A DNA stretch of 64,000 nt from Icerya purchasi (taxonomy: Eukaryota; Arthropoda; Insecta; Hemiptera; Monophlebidae), in assembly GCA_039619475.1 (NCBI GenBank), contig CM077115.1, forward strand, positions 538,812,315 to 538,876,314, given 5' to 3'. Below the pieces are notes generated by a model that made no database searches, had not been told where the DNA came from, and was given only the letters and a program-made list of their open reading frames with translations. This document shows positions 53,930 to 64,000 of the stretch, in pieces; the stretch's first letter is position 1, and every line of letters starts with the position of its first letter. The position numbers and the translations under genes are program-made.

Positions 53930-55203
53930 GTATGGTTTTCTTAATGCTCCGACTATATTTATGTATAGTTAACCCTTCATTTTGTTTTTGTACTCTACTA
54001 AGATGCTATAATTTCAGCTTTGCTTATTGTAGAGTAGGTCACTATATATTGTTACTGTTGGGTACATGGATTGGAAGAAGATCTTTCTGATCTTTCCCGA
54101 AATATTTATTAATTTTCCATAAACTTTTTTATTCTAAGGACAGATTTTTTAGAAACTTGTTCCATTTTTCATTTCTCTCTAATTTTAGTTTATGCTGTAT
54201 TATTCAATCTATTGTACACTTTTTTATAAATTAGGTTGCCTTGATGATGTTTCTATGCCATTTTCCTATAATAATGTTTCAATCTAATTAAGAATTTTGT
54301 GCTATTGGATATAGGTTTTACGTTGTTTTTATTCGTTTCCTTAGGTATTGATTCGGTTACTGTTTTCAGTATTGTCTCATTTAAAGGTTTCAGGTATTTA
54401 TCGATTTCTACGGGCGTGTTTAACGTTGCGGGCACTGTAATTTGGTTTTGTAGTACTTTTTTATATTTATTCCAATTAGTTTTTGAGTACTTAAAATGTT
54501 CTGTGGCCTCCTGTGTTGCTAACAAATCTCTTATTGAAAACATTATTGGATTATGATCCCGAAGACAATTGACTAACCGATACTGGTGTACTAAATTTTG
54601 TAAAATTTTTTGCTACTAGTATATCCAAAATACTTGGTTTAGCAAGATGATTCCTCGGGGAAAAGGTCGGTTCGTAGGGAGCACTTATTTGTACATTTAG
54701 ATCCTTAGCAAGATGATATAGTTCCAACACGGTTTGCATTGTAGCAATAATTCCAAGCTCTGTTTTTTTGCCTTTAGATCCCCCATTATAAGTACACTGG
54801 CGTCTGTTTTTAATAAGAATCTTATGTCCGATTCCATATGCCTCGGTGTAATTGATGGCCTATAGGCAGGCTGCGTATACTATAGAGAGATCTTTTGTGT
54901 TCCAATTTTAAGTTGAACCCCTATTGCCTGAATTTCTTTAGTATTTGGTTTAGGTAGAGGTACACAGTTTATTTTGCTGTGTACTAAGATAGCTACCTCG
55001 CCACTCGTGCTGGTGTTATCATTACGATAAATCTTGTAATTTTTCACTTTTAAACTACATGTTGGATCTCTAGCTTTGTCTCACAAATACCTGCAATTAA
55101 CATTTCTTTAGATACCAAGAAATGTCCTAATTCTATCATTTTGTTCTTAACTGAGTTAGCGTTCCACGCTACTAAATTTAGGTTTGTGATATTTGTTGAC
55201 ATC
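53930..55203 (-). pseudogene. Jockey-type LINE ORF2: endonuclease and linker
   Basis: Minus strand from ~55203. NITNLNLVAWNANSVKNKMI and the catalytic-type GICETKL mark the endonuclease start. 54739-54551 gives HLAKPSILDILVAKN (the D-D/L block). 54543-54253 continues with SKTNWNKYKKVLQNQ and the linker ISNSTKFLIRLKHYYRKMA, and similarity persists to ~54050. RT is missing. ORF1 of the same element lies upstream on the minus strand at 55247-63989. Frame breaks near 54900 and 54600. Confidence 0.8.
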
Positions 55204-55246
55204 ATTCACGCGAATGCATCTGTTACACTCTCTAATATGATAGTTA

Positions 55247-55440
55247 TTACGGGGAAAATAGATCAAAAATGTTTGACGATCTTAATTTATTTAATATAAT
55301 TTTTATGCATGCTATTATCTTCGTTACATTTAGGCGTTTACATAATTGTATTAAAAAAGACAGATCGGTGTCATTGGTATTATTAGCATTTGTATCGCTT
55401 TTATTATCGGATTTAGCTGTTATTCTAGCATATGTTGGGG
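55247..55440 (-). pseudogene. LINE ORF1 C-terminal end
   Basis: The minus strand encodes TYARITAKSDNKSDTNANNT then FLIQLCKRLNVTKIIACIKI, ending in a stop just before the ORF2 start. The YARIT segment after the zinc knuckles and a short basic/hydrophobic tail are usual for Jockey-type ORF1. Its upstream continuation is displaced to 56975 by an insertion. Confidence 0.7.
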
Positions 55441-56970
55441 GGGGGGGACACACGAATTGCGCACCAAAACCTAACACAGCGGCAAGTCAGACACGAATTG
55501 CGCACCAGACACGAATTGCGCACCAGACCCGAAATAGCCCACCCGCTGACAACTCGAATTGCGCACCGCCTTTAACAAAAAATACTCCGGATTTTATAAA
55601 ATCGATGAAGGACTTAAAAAATGAGTAAAAGTCGCTCTTTCAGTTACTTCCAAAATGTGTTATCGTAATGAAACACGTTTACTATTTGGAAGAATAAGCG
55701 AACTACATTTCAGTCGATTAAAAAAGCCGTTAACGTTTGCGAAAAATAGGCTACTATCCCGTTAGCAGTACGATTGTTATTCGAAATATTTTTAACAACC
55801 TCTAGGGAACGTACTCATATTTAAAGAAATATTGCATAAAATAGAGTGTAATTTTTGCACGAATATTATTATATAAAATAACGTAAATAACTGCATCAGT
55901 AGAATTTTCAGCGCACGGCATATTATGTTTCATGAAGCTTCTATTTCACATTAATACAAAATACTTTCATATCAACTGATTTTAATGTACATAAAATATA
56001 AATGTGACCATGTAAAATTTTCCAGTTTAATAAATTAAATATGTTGTTATAATATAGAGTTACTTACGAGTTTGAGGGAACTGAGTATTCTACTTCAATT
56101 TTAAATGACAACGCAAAAATTTACTATTAAAATAAAATCCTATTTAAAACAATTTAATAATAAAACTTACAATGATAATAATTACGTAAATAAATAGCGT
56201 TAGTACTACTACCTTTTTTCTTTAAATGTTAGTTGGATTTAACAAGATAATAATTTTCCTTCGTCAAGTTTTTATAATTTGTAGTTTATTGTAAATGAAA
56301 TAGTTTCTACTCTAGATAATAGATATTTTTGCGCACATTTGGTTGGTATTAATGTGTTTTGTTAGATAAATGATAAAGAAGCAGAAGTTTAAACTCAAAT
56401 TTACGTTATTTATAAGCATAAAAAAGTAATTCTTAGAAGCAACACTAAAATATGTTTCACCAAGCAGATAAAATATTATAAGAAAAAAGTAAAATTCTTG
56501 CGAATATTCATAGAAAGATACCTCTACATTCTCTCGACATAAAACATAAATATATCACAGTTATTTATCGGAACTACTTGTTTTAAAAACAAAAATGGAA
56601 TTAGAAGTTTAAACAATTACGTATTTTTAAAATTAATCTGCCGTATTCTCAAATATTTTTTAATAAACCGTCGTTATACAGGAAATATTTTTAATACATA
56701 AGCAGATGTAGAGTATTTTTCATTGGTAGATTAAAAATTAATTGTCAAAAATACGATACGTAAAAATGTTGAAAGTTATCGAACATTAAAAATGTACGAT
56801 CAAGCACCATCAGTTTTGGAAACCCTTAGTCCAGTGAACAGCGATTATGGTCCGAGCGTCGTTTTCGTTTGTTTTTTTATATTTCATGCCTGCAAACTGT
56901 GTGTGCAGATTACATACCTTTTTTTAACCATCGACTCAGGTAAATAACGGTGCGCAATTCGAGCGTGGCC
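55441..56970. mobile_element. Insertion with CGAATTGCGCACC terminal repeats
   Basis: CGAATTGCGCACC occurs four times at the left end (55453, 55494, 55512, 55555) and once inverted at the right end (56949-56961). The interior ~1.4 kb is AT-rich with no coding sense. It separates two adjoining parts of LINE ORF1 (ending at ~56975 and resuming at ~55440). The flanks share TTGGGG, a possible target duplication, though a G10 run blurs the left edge. Multiple subterminal repeats suggest a transposase-binding end of a non-autonomous DNA transposon. Confidence 0.7.
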
Positions 56971-57558
56971 GTTTGGGGATACCTAGCCGGGATGGTGTTT
57001 ATTGTATTATTGTTATTTTCTACATTTTTATTTTGTTTTAGATTAATTATATTATGCCTTGAAGTATTATTACTTTTCTCTTGGGTTATTTGTGCTTTTT
57101 TTATTATTAATCAATTGTAAGATTTTATTATATATATCGCAATCTTTAGAATCAGCGGTGTGTTTTTCATTACAGTTCGCGCATTTTATAATATTTGGGT
57201 TTGTGCACTCATTTGAATTATGTCTTCCGCTGCATTTTAGACATTTCGGTTGCCTGTAACAGTTGTAAGATACATGTTTGTTTAGGATGGAATTTTTCCC
57301 ATTTTACTAAGCAGTAGCATATTTCTTTAATTTCGTTTATTTCGTTAATATTGGGATTGGCCGGGAAAGTTATTATGTACGTTGGATAAAATTTTATTTC
57401 ATTCGTTTCTTTTATTTTTTTGCTAAATTGTTTTATTTGGATATAGTTAATTTTTCCTTCTAGATAATCTTTAATTTCTTTTAATTCTCGCGGATGGATG
57501 ATTTTAAATTTACCGGGATTTTTCGAAGCTCTCGGCGTTTTCAACGAAAAATTTCTCT
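56971..57558 (-). pseudogene. LINE ORF1: RNA-binding domain and zinc knuckles
   Basis: 57520-57290 encodes HPRELKEIKDYLEG, then YPTYIITFPANPNINEINEI and CYCLVKWEKFHPK, the RRM/PRE-C2HC region of Jockey-type ORF1. After a frame change at ~57270 come the knuckles CLKCSGRHNSNEC and CANCNEKHTADSKDC (57243-57120), which bind nucleic acid. It continues to the insertion at ~56970 with few hydrophobics. The N-terminal part is displaced to 63519-63989. Confidence 0.8.
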
Positions 57559-57769
57559 CGCGGTAGGGGGGGGGGGGTCAAATTTTTTGGAAAGCTTATT
57601 AGAACGATTTAATGAAAATGTAGTTGCACAATTTTTTTATTGACATTTTCCTATTATCCTATTCGTAATTTGATGAAAAAATAAAAAGTAAACAGTTTGA
57701 AAATTTAATGAGATTCTAAAATATACTAAGAATATCTACTCGTACTCATGTGTAACAAGCATTAAAACT

Positions 57770-60700
57770 AAAATAACAATTCTTTCTCAAGCAATTTTGA
57801 CTGATTTACGACTAGGTCGATTACTTCATTTGAGTCAACATTCAGTAAAACGTCTTTTTCAATACTCATCAACATAAAGCTAGATAGCAAGTTTTGAGAA
57901 ACTGTGCTCACATGAGACTGGAGCCATTGATTGTGTCACTGAATAGGCTAAACTTTTTAAATTTTCTGCTGTGGCTTCCTCGTCAAACTTCTTCAGAACG
58001 TCGCTGAGCTAGACTCCATTCGCAATGTTAAAATTGACACTTTGCAACGCGACACAATCGTACCACTTTTTTTGCTTCTTTCCATATCCACGCCAGTAGA
58101 TTGCCCCAGCAGATGTTAGGAGTACGCTGATGTCCTAAAATTGTTAACAATTAACATTTATCCGGTTTTGCTGTAACTGTGGAAATTTGAATTTCAGTGT
58201 TCCGTTCTAATATATTATAAAGTGTATGATGTACTATAGTCCACACTTGTATTGCATAGTTATATTAATTGCATCCGAAAGCACAACTATGAATACTGTA
58301 CGACGATATATTCTTACTCTTTGTATTGTAATCGATATAAAAATAAAGTTTTATAGTTAAACTTTAATTTGAAGAAGTTCGGATATTACACGGTATTAAT
58401 CCATCGAGCGAAAGATTATATTTACAAAATAGAGTTATAAAAGCGACTAACAATGAACATTTCAGAAATTATCTTCTATATGCAGCATGTAATGGTTTTT
58501 AAATCATGAACATCATAGGGGTTTGAATATTAAAAAAAAAGTTGTCGATTTATAAATGCATAGTTAAAACATTACAGTTATTATTTAAATATACCCGTAT
58601 GGTTAGGAATTTTTTTAAGAAGCATTTTGTAATAATAATGATGAACGTAAATAATGGTAATAAATAAAATAAAGAATTAAAGGGAAATATAGTTTAGAAG
58701 AAATCGTACGACAATACAACAAATTATTCAACTAACAACAATCTCAGAAACCATAATTATACTTTGGAACGTAGACAAAATGTTGTCTATTATTTATGAA
58801 CTTATTTTGTATAGTACATCGAAAAATGTAATATGAACTGAGACACAGGATTTCTGAAGTAATTAAGGTGCTTAAAAAAAATTTAATGGTAAACGATCTT
58901 TACATAATGTTTACAATTACATTCAGTTAAAATTTATAAGAACAGAATGATGAAAATGTAAGTTGAAGTACAATTATGATAAGGAAGACGCGTTTTTTTA
59001 TAAACAACTAAAAATAAAAACTCGCAAAGCATTGACGATTTTAATAAAATGTTATGTGAGTTCCAACGGCTAATCTCTGCAGAAATTGTTCGCGTAAATA
59101 AATTTTTTAAAATCACTTTCTCCCGAAAATAATTAATAAATTTATGTTCACTTCAGTTGAAATTTTATAGGCTTTGTTTTTCTTCCCTCCAGTTCACATT
59201 TTTTTTTTTTGTAACCTTCGCTATTTTTACATAATTATAATAAACTAGTTTTATTTTTACAATTTTTATTTTGCACGTATTTATTTTAAATGATTTCCAG
59301 TTAAAGTTAGTAGTAAGTGTATACAAAATATTTCACATCGTTTAAAAATAAAACAACTATGAATACTCTTTATATAATTTATTGTAATATTAAGCAAACT
59401 TTTCTAATATGAAATGTGTAACGTTTGTTTAAATATTTTAAAATACGAAGTTCACCTCGCTGTTGGTTTTGACCTTTAGTACACGCATACGTTGATGAAT
59501 CCCTTAAGCATTAGACTCGCACCCATTATCCCTAGACCAATTTCTCACTAACATGAGTAGGTCTAAAATATAATATAGTATTGTATATAAAAACAGCACG
59601 ATCGTGTCGCGTTGCAAAGTGTCAATTTTAGCATTGCGAATGGAGTCTAGCCGTCGCTGAGGCGCTGAAGCATCTCTGCTGATAAAAGTTTTTTTATTTA
59701 TATCAGCGAAATTTCTGGAATCCAAGAATTAAACTTATGGTACATCTTTTCATCGAAACGTTCATTGATACTGGTTACAGTAGTATCCAATATCACATTA
59801 CAGGTATCAATTTTATTACATTTCATAATCGTTTTTTGTTACAACACAGGTTTTCGAGTGCAATTCGTCATCGTCTTTTTTTTTCGTTTTTCAATTCGTT
59901 TCATTGGCAGTTTGCTTTCAACAGAAGCATTAACGTTTTTCTCTTCAAAAATAGAATTCATTTTTTCCACAAAAATATCGGCAGAATCCTTAGCTTTTTT
60001 GTTGAAGTCACTTGAAAACGAAGTTACTTTCTCTTTGAAATATTTTACCAATTCGTTACATTTCATAAAATCTACTGCGGAATTTTGCGAAGATTTTGAT
60101 AAAAGAGTTGAGATTTCAAGAATTCTCAAATGTATTTGACTTGTTGGAATTATTTCAAATTTTAATAAATTTCCTTTCGAATTACTAGCCTTAAAACGTG
60201 TATCGGATGTAAAATGGGCATTATTTTCGATTTCTAAAACGGGATTGTATCACACCAAACTTTCCAAAAATTCTCTCCATTGACACATGTTTGCTTCTCC
60301 AGCGAGTTTCATTTATTTTTGATAAAGTTTTTTTACCGCTGTACTTACGCCAAACATTCATTCTCTCGTATGTTGCTTCAAAAAAATTGACGATCTCGTT
60401 AAGAAGTCCAAACAAATTGAGATTGTAGGCGTCGTATTTTTAGTTATATCGGTAATAAATAAATTTAAAACATATGCGTAGCACCAAACATTCAATATTT
60501 TGGTTTCCTTTCTGCAACCATGCAGTAAATCCACTGTAAACACCTTTCATACTGGCTGCACCATCAGTTGCCGCACCTATACATTTTTTACATCAATTTC
60601 ATTTTCAATAAGAACTTGTTTGAATTGCTCACATAGATTTTGACCACAAGTGTACCTGTAGGGTCGCAATCAATCAGATCGATTACCCGTTCTTTAATTT

Positions 60701-62064
60701 CATTATCTTTTACGTATCGAATTACAATGGAGCATTGCTCTGTAACAGAATTGTCTTGTGTTGTGTCCATTTGCACTGAATACATGCCAGCTTTATTGAT
60801 TTCATCGAATATCATTCTTTGCATTAATGTTTTAATACTCAAAATGATGTAATTTACCGTGGTTTTTGATATTAGAGTTATAAAACCAGTTCGTTTTTTA
60901 TTACCAGCTTCGTGTGATTTTTTTGCTCGTTGCAATTGCTTTAATGTACACTCAAAGTTTTATCATATTTACATAAAATTAGAAGTAGTTCTAAAAACGA
61001 TACCGTGATCTGATTCGGGATTCTCAAGAAGATAGGCAGCCTCATTTCTGTAACCACGGTAGGCTATACCACATTTACCTATCAATTTAACGACTCTCTG
61101 ATAATTCGTAAAAGTACGTCGCAAAAGTAAATTTTCACGCAGAAGTGAATTTTCCACATCAGCATTATTTTGATATAATAAAAAGACGCTAACATTCGTG
61201 TTCTTTGCATTTTTCATGCTGCTCAATTCGACCATAGTGATACTTAAAATTGGTGGTTAATCCTTCTTTAAAAACACTACATTTTCTAATTTGTGGGTTA
61301 CTAAACGCTATGCATATGTAGTAAAATAACGCGTTTTTTTCCCCTTTGAATAAGTCAAACATTTTCGATTTTTATTATTTCGATTCCGAAATGTGTGATT
61401 CCAGTTATGAAATCCACCAGTAGGGGGGAGGTTGCTGCGGTTGGAATTTTAGAAATTTTGAACGACTTTCCACATGCGGAATTTTAAAATAGTCGAACTC
61501 GAAATCGTCATTAAAATTAAACACATCTTCATTTGTCATTTCGAGCTTTTCAATATCTTCTGGTTGATTACATTCAGAATTTGTAGGACAAGAAGTTTTT
61601 ACAATTTTGGATTCGGTTTCAGAATGGAAATGAACATACGATGTTGCTTGATCAGTCGGTTCATCGAATACTTCTTCAGGAACTTCATTTGGAGATACTG
61701 TTTGAATATTTTGTTCGGGTACCTCGATTTTGCCATACGATATTGATTCGGATTTTTGAATATTATCAAGTGAAAAATTACCTTCGGACTCGTGTACTTC
61801 AACACTGGTAGACGTTGATTTCGATGTTTCAAGTTCATCTGATGATAAAATTTTGGACACTATTCTTTGTTTTATAAAAGTATCGAGCGTTCGGCATTTT
61901 TTTGCAAAGTCTTCGCGCGCTAGTTGCAGATTTAATCGATTTCTTTCACCGCCTCCCATCTTTTTCGGTTTAAGACAATTTGGAATTGAATTATTCTTTT
62001 TAAGAATTTTCATAATTACGAATATGCACCTGCCCAGATAAATTACAAAAATAGTTTTCATCAT
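57770..62064 (-). pseudogene. hAT transposase (ZMYM1/DUF4371-like), broken
   Basis: Minus-strand pieces in protein order. 62064-61405 is an N-terminal acidic region (LNLQLAREDFAKKCRTLDTF...). 61235-60969 resembles the TTF zinc-finger end and helix with IAYRGYRNEAAYLLENPESD. 60935-60588 is DUF4371 (ISKTTVNYIILSIKTLMQRM, YSVQMDTTQDNSVTEQCSIV). 60543-60221 has the histidine region (LHGCRKETKILNVWCYAYVL) and NETRWRSKHV. 60129-59839 and 59725-59504 follow. The C-terminal dimerisation part is at ~57960-57790 (APVSCEHSFSKLA, SIEKDVLLNVDSNEVIDLVV). Many frameshifts; 58060-59500 is foreign or unrecognisable. Dead. Confidence 0.8.
57988..59668. repeat. Inverted duplication of a hAT coding segment
   Basis: CTAGACTCCATTCGCAATG followed by AAAATTGACACTTTGCAACG occurs on the plus strand at ~58008-58055. 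It recurs on the minus strand at ~59641-59594. The arms are ~65 bp, with only a few differences. In both, the frame reads LDSIRN-KIDTLQRDTIV. Between them are ~1.5 kb of AT-rich sequence without recognised coding. Confidence 0.8.
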
Positions 62065-62279
62065 GAATTATTTTGACGAGCATCTGATACATTTTTCGAA
62101 TCCAGTTTGTCGGTATTCTTTGACCCAGTCACAAAAGAGCAATGCTTATATGGACATGTACAAATTGTCATAATTTGCTTATGACACTACACCGTACATG
62201 TAATGATGTGATATAAATTCCGAAATAAACATTTCGTTGAAAACCGAATAATCACAATAACTGAGTGTGCCAGATTGTT

Positions 62280-63051
62280 CAGTTTGTTATTTTAAGCTTT
62301 CGATGCGTTCAACACCATCAAATTATTGCAATAATCCGGCCTTCACTGCTTCGATTCTGCTTTCCCACCTTGTGTCTGATGAAGGCTTCGTAGTAAGCTT
62401 TAATTTGTATTTTTGATTAATTTCCAGCGTTTGCTTGAACTTGAAAGTAGCAAATCAATTTTCGGAATAAAATCGAAAGGTTTTTGCTGCCACAGAAGAA
62501 TTTCGTACGTCTTCCAACAGCAACAGATTCCGGCTATGACAACCGCAGGGTGTAAAAAATACCCTGGGATTAATATTTAATACTCGACCATTTACGCCTG
62601 CCATATTTGCACCATTGTCGTATCCTTGGGGCCATGGCAATTTTGAATATTTAAACCATTTTTTTCAAGCTCTTCCAATATCGCTTTAGTTAAATATTCT
62701 CCAATCGTTTCAGTGACAGCAAGAAATACGATAAAGTTTTCTTCTATCGTGATTTATATGTTTGAGATTAGTTTACTCTGGCAGCCCCAAAACGTTCATA
62801 AATCGACGACTGACAGAGCAACACTAAAATGCCACATGTCGCGACATCTACCTATTGTACTTAATTAAAATTAAACTAAAAAAAAAATTTGACAGTTCGG
62901 AGAGTTGCTAATTACATTTATCGTTTTATGACGAGTAAAATTTTTTCATCACGGTCATGGCTTTTAAGTATCTAATGTATAAATCTTTGAGACGCGAGGC
63001 CCCTTGGACCGCGAGGCCGTAGGCGGTCGCCCACGCCTTACGCCGCCTCTG
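62280..63051 (-). pseudogene. Second hAT (ZMYM1-like) fragment with end
   Basis: The minus strand encodes VFLAVTETIGEYLTKAILEE, QGYDNGANMAGVNGRVLNIN and VFFTPCGCHSRNLLLLEDV (62750-62480). SSDTRWESRIEAVKAG follows (~62390-62340). These are classic ZMYM1-like hAT blocks (GQGYDGA-NM-G, CHSLNL, TRWESR). It differs in sequence from the other transposase in this insertion. Its 5' end near 63051, in reverse CAGAGGCGGCGTAAGGCGTG, is a hAT terminus; the bases beyond (ATCGACAG) would be the duplication, but no partner was found. Confidence 0.75.
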
Positions 63052-63510
63052 ATCGACAGTCGCCATTCGTCCGCTTGGTTATGTCGCTTCGATAATTTTG
63101 CGTCTCGGCTTTTCGCATCTTCGTTATCTCGTTATTTCGCTGTTGTTATTTCGTTTTTACCCCATTTTTAAATTTGGTTTGGAAACAGTCGACTTTTAAG
63201 ACTTCTAATTAAAATCGGGTATTCAATCGTATTTAATTAATAAAAAATGTATTAATTGACCGGTAAAAATCATTCGAAAACTTATTTTGCTCCCCCGGGA
63301 TATAAACGAAAATATCGTAACAGAATTTAAGAGTCAAGTGTCTAATATGGCATCGGCAGCGCACTGTTCAATTAATCACAGCGCTTTCACTGTTGTAAAA
63401 GAAATTTCAAAAAAATCGGAAAAATTTGCTAATTTTATTCGACATCCTTTCGGCGCCGAAAGCTTCCGGCGCACCGGGAAAAATCCCAAGTAATAGCCTA
63501 TCCGCGCCTG
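63052..63510. other. Outer hAT end region
   Basis: No gene. A palindrome, CGGCGCCGAAAGCTTCCGGCGC, lies at 63452-63473, and the terminus CTATCCGCGCCTG ends at 63510. A plus-strand frame at 63287-63493 shows no family. Confidence 0.5.
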
Positions 63511-63518
63511 CGCGGTAG

Positions 63519-63989
63519 ACATTTTAATACCATTTTTACAGGTTTCTTAAATTTTGGCGTATGGGTGTAGTGTTTTATATTGGTTTTTTGAGACAGGAAT
63601 GCTAGAATTTTATTGTAGTCATTTATATTTGAAGTTTGGATATTGTATTTACTATTTGTAACTTTAATATTAGTATTATCATTTATGTGAATTTTTAATT
63701 CGTTTATGAATTTTATATGGTTTACATGTCTCCGTATATTTAATATTATTGGAGGAAGCAACCTTCCTTTCTGTGAATTGTTTAATGATGTTGCTTCATT
63801 TTCTAATTGTGCCAATGGTGCGAATCGATTCCTGGTGAGAATATTGAGGGTTGCTTCACGTTTTACTTTCTTTGATGTCGGATTCTTTTGTTTGGCCTGG
63901 TACCAGTGGCCGCCTTTGTTGGTATCTGTGTCGCTGCTATCGGTTGTTGACAAACCAGTTGCAGCATATACACGTGTAGCCGTTTTCAT
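63519..63989 (-). pseudogene. LINE ORF1 N-terminal part
   Basis: The minus-strand frame starts with ATG at 63989 (MKTATRVYAATGLSTTDSSD) and runs to a stop at 63498, inside the hAT end. The N-terminus is low-complexity and polar. Residues ~80-155 are IKFINELKIHINDNTNIKVT...ILAFLSQKTNIKHYTHTPKF, then KPVKMVLKCLPR, which is the lead into the ORF1 RNA-binding domain of Jockey-type LINEs (VLKGLP). The continuation is at 57558 after the hAT insertion. The window edge at 64000 hides anything further 5'. Confidence 0.75.
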
Positions 63990-64000
63990 TGATTTTGCCG

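Larger units (their letters stand above)
57567..63510 (-). mobile_element. hAT composite insertion with 8-bp TSD
   Basis: CGCGGTAG at 57559-57566 and 63511-63518 flanks a 5944-bp block that interrupts LINE ORF1. Its right end in reverse starts CAGGCGCGGATAGG, a hAT-type terminus. The left side begins with a G run and TCAAATTTTTT, and the matching CAG terminus is not visible, so that end may be eroded. Inside are minus-strand hAT transposase pieces of two families and an inverted duplication. An 8-bp duplication is the hAT hallmark. Confidence 0.75.

Overview
This is an AT-rich eukaryotic window, most likely from an arthropod and probably an insect. It has no bacterial-style gene organisation. 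Almost everything recognisable is transposable-element sequence of insect type: I- and Jockey-like LINEs, Ty3/gypsy elements, piggyBac, several hAT families, Helitron-type helicase fragments and a tRNA-headed SINE. Only two host genes are clear. They are intronless paralogues encoding BTB-BACK-Kelch (KLHL-type) proteins at 4595-6097 and 45981-47489. The species cannot be named from sequence alone.

Layout. 1-4.5 kb: repeats, a weak ZAD-like reading frame on the minus strand, and an inverted-repeat-bounded element carrying endonuclease/exonuclease/phosphatase (EEP) debris. 4.6-7.8 kb: the first KLHL gene and its flank, duplicated at 46-49.5 kb. 8.8-20.6 kb: an I-type LINE with RNase H, split by a young Ty3/gypsy retrotransposon (10777-19328) with two 1027-bp LTRs and a CGAT target-site duplication. 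20.9-32.3 kb: LINE fragments, a Helitron-type helicase tail and nested insertions. 32.3-40.1 kb: long copies of a repeat family whose ends carry hairpins, one with about eight tandem units of about 290 bp. A Helitron helicase C-terminus with a CTAG end lies at 37.5-38.5 kb. 41-45.4 kb: a SINE inside a LINE ORF1, a LINE RT piece and a dead piggyBac. 49.5-53.2 kb: a LINE fragment abutting a second, decayed gypsy element on the minus strand. 53.3-64 kb: a minus-strand Jockey-type LINE split by two large insertions, the larger a 5.9-kb hAT composite flanked by an 8-bp direct repeat.

The strongest candidate for something undescribed is the gypsy element at 10777-19328. Its Gag has a five-fold perfect 45-bp (15-residue) repeat forming a coiled coil. 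In place of the usual CCHC zinc knuckle, it ends in a complete SGNH/GDSL-hydrolase-like domain with all four signature blocks. A slippery AAATTTT heptamer followed by a GC-rich stem lies at the Gag stop, with pol in the -1 frame. A perfect 13-bp hairpin sits between the tRNA-Arg-type primer-binding site and the Gag start. Pol is interrupted only by two +1 shifts, each at a run of A, so the element may be intact apart from homopolymer errors.

The two KLHL copies are interesting together. Their non-coding 3' flank is nearly identical over about 850 bp, while one stretch of their Kelch domains is strongly diverged. The first copy also preserves the empty target site of a SINE inserted beside the second.
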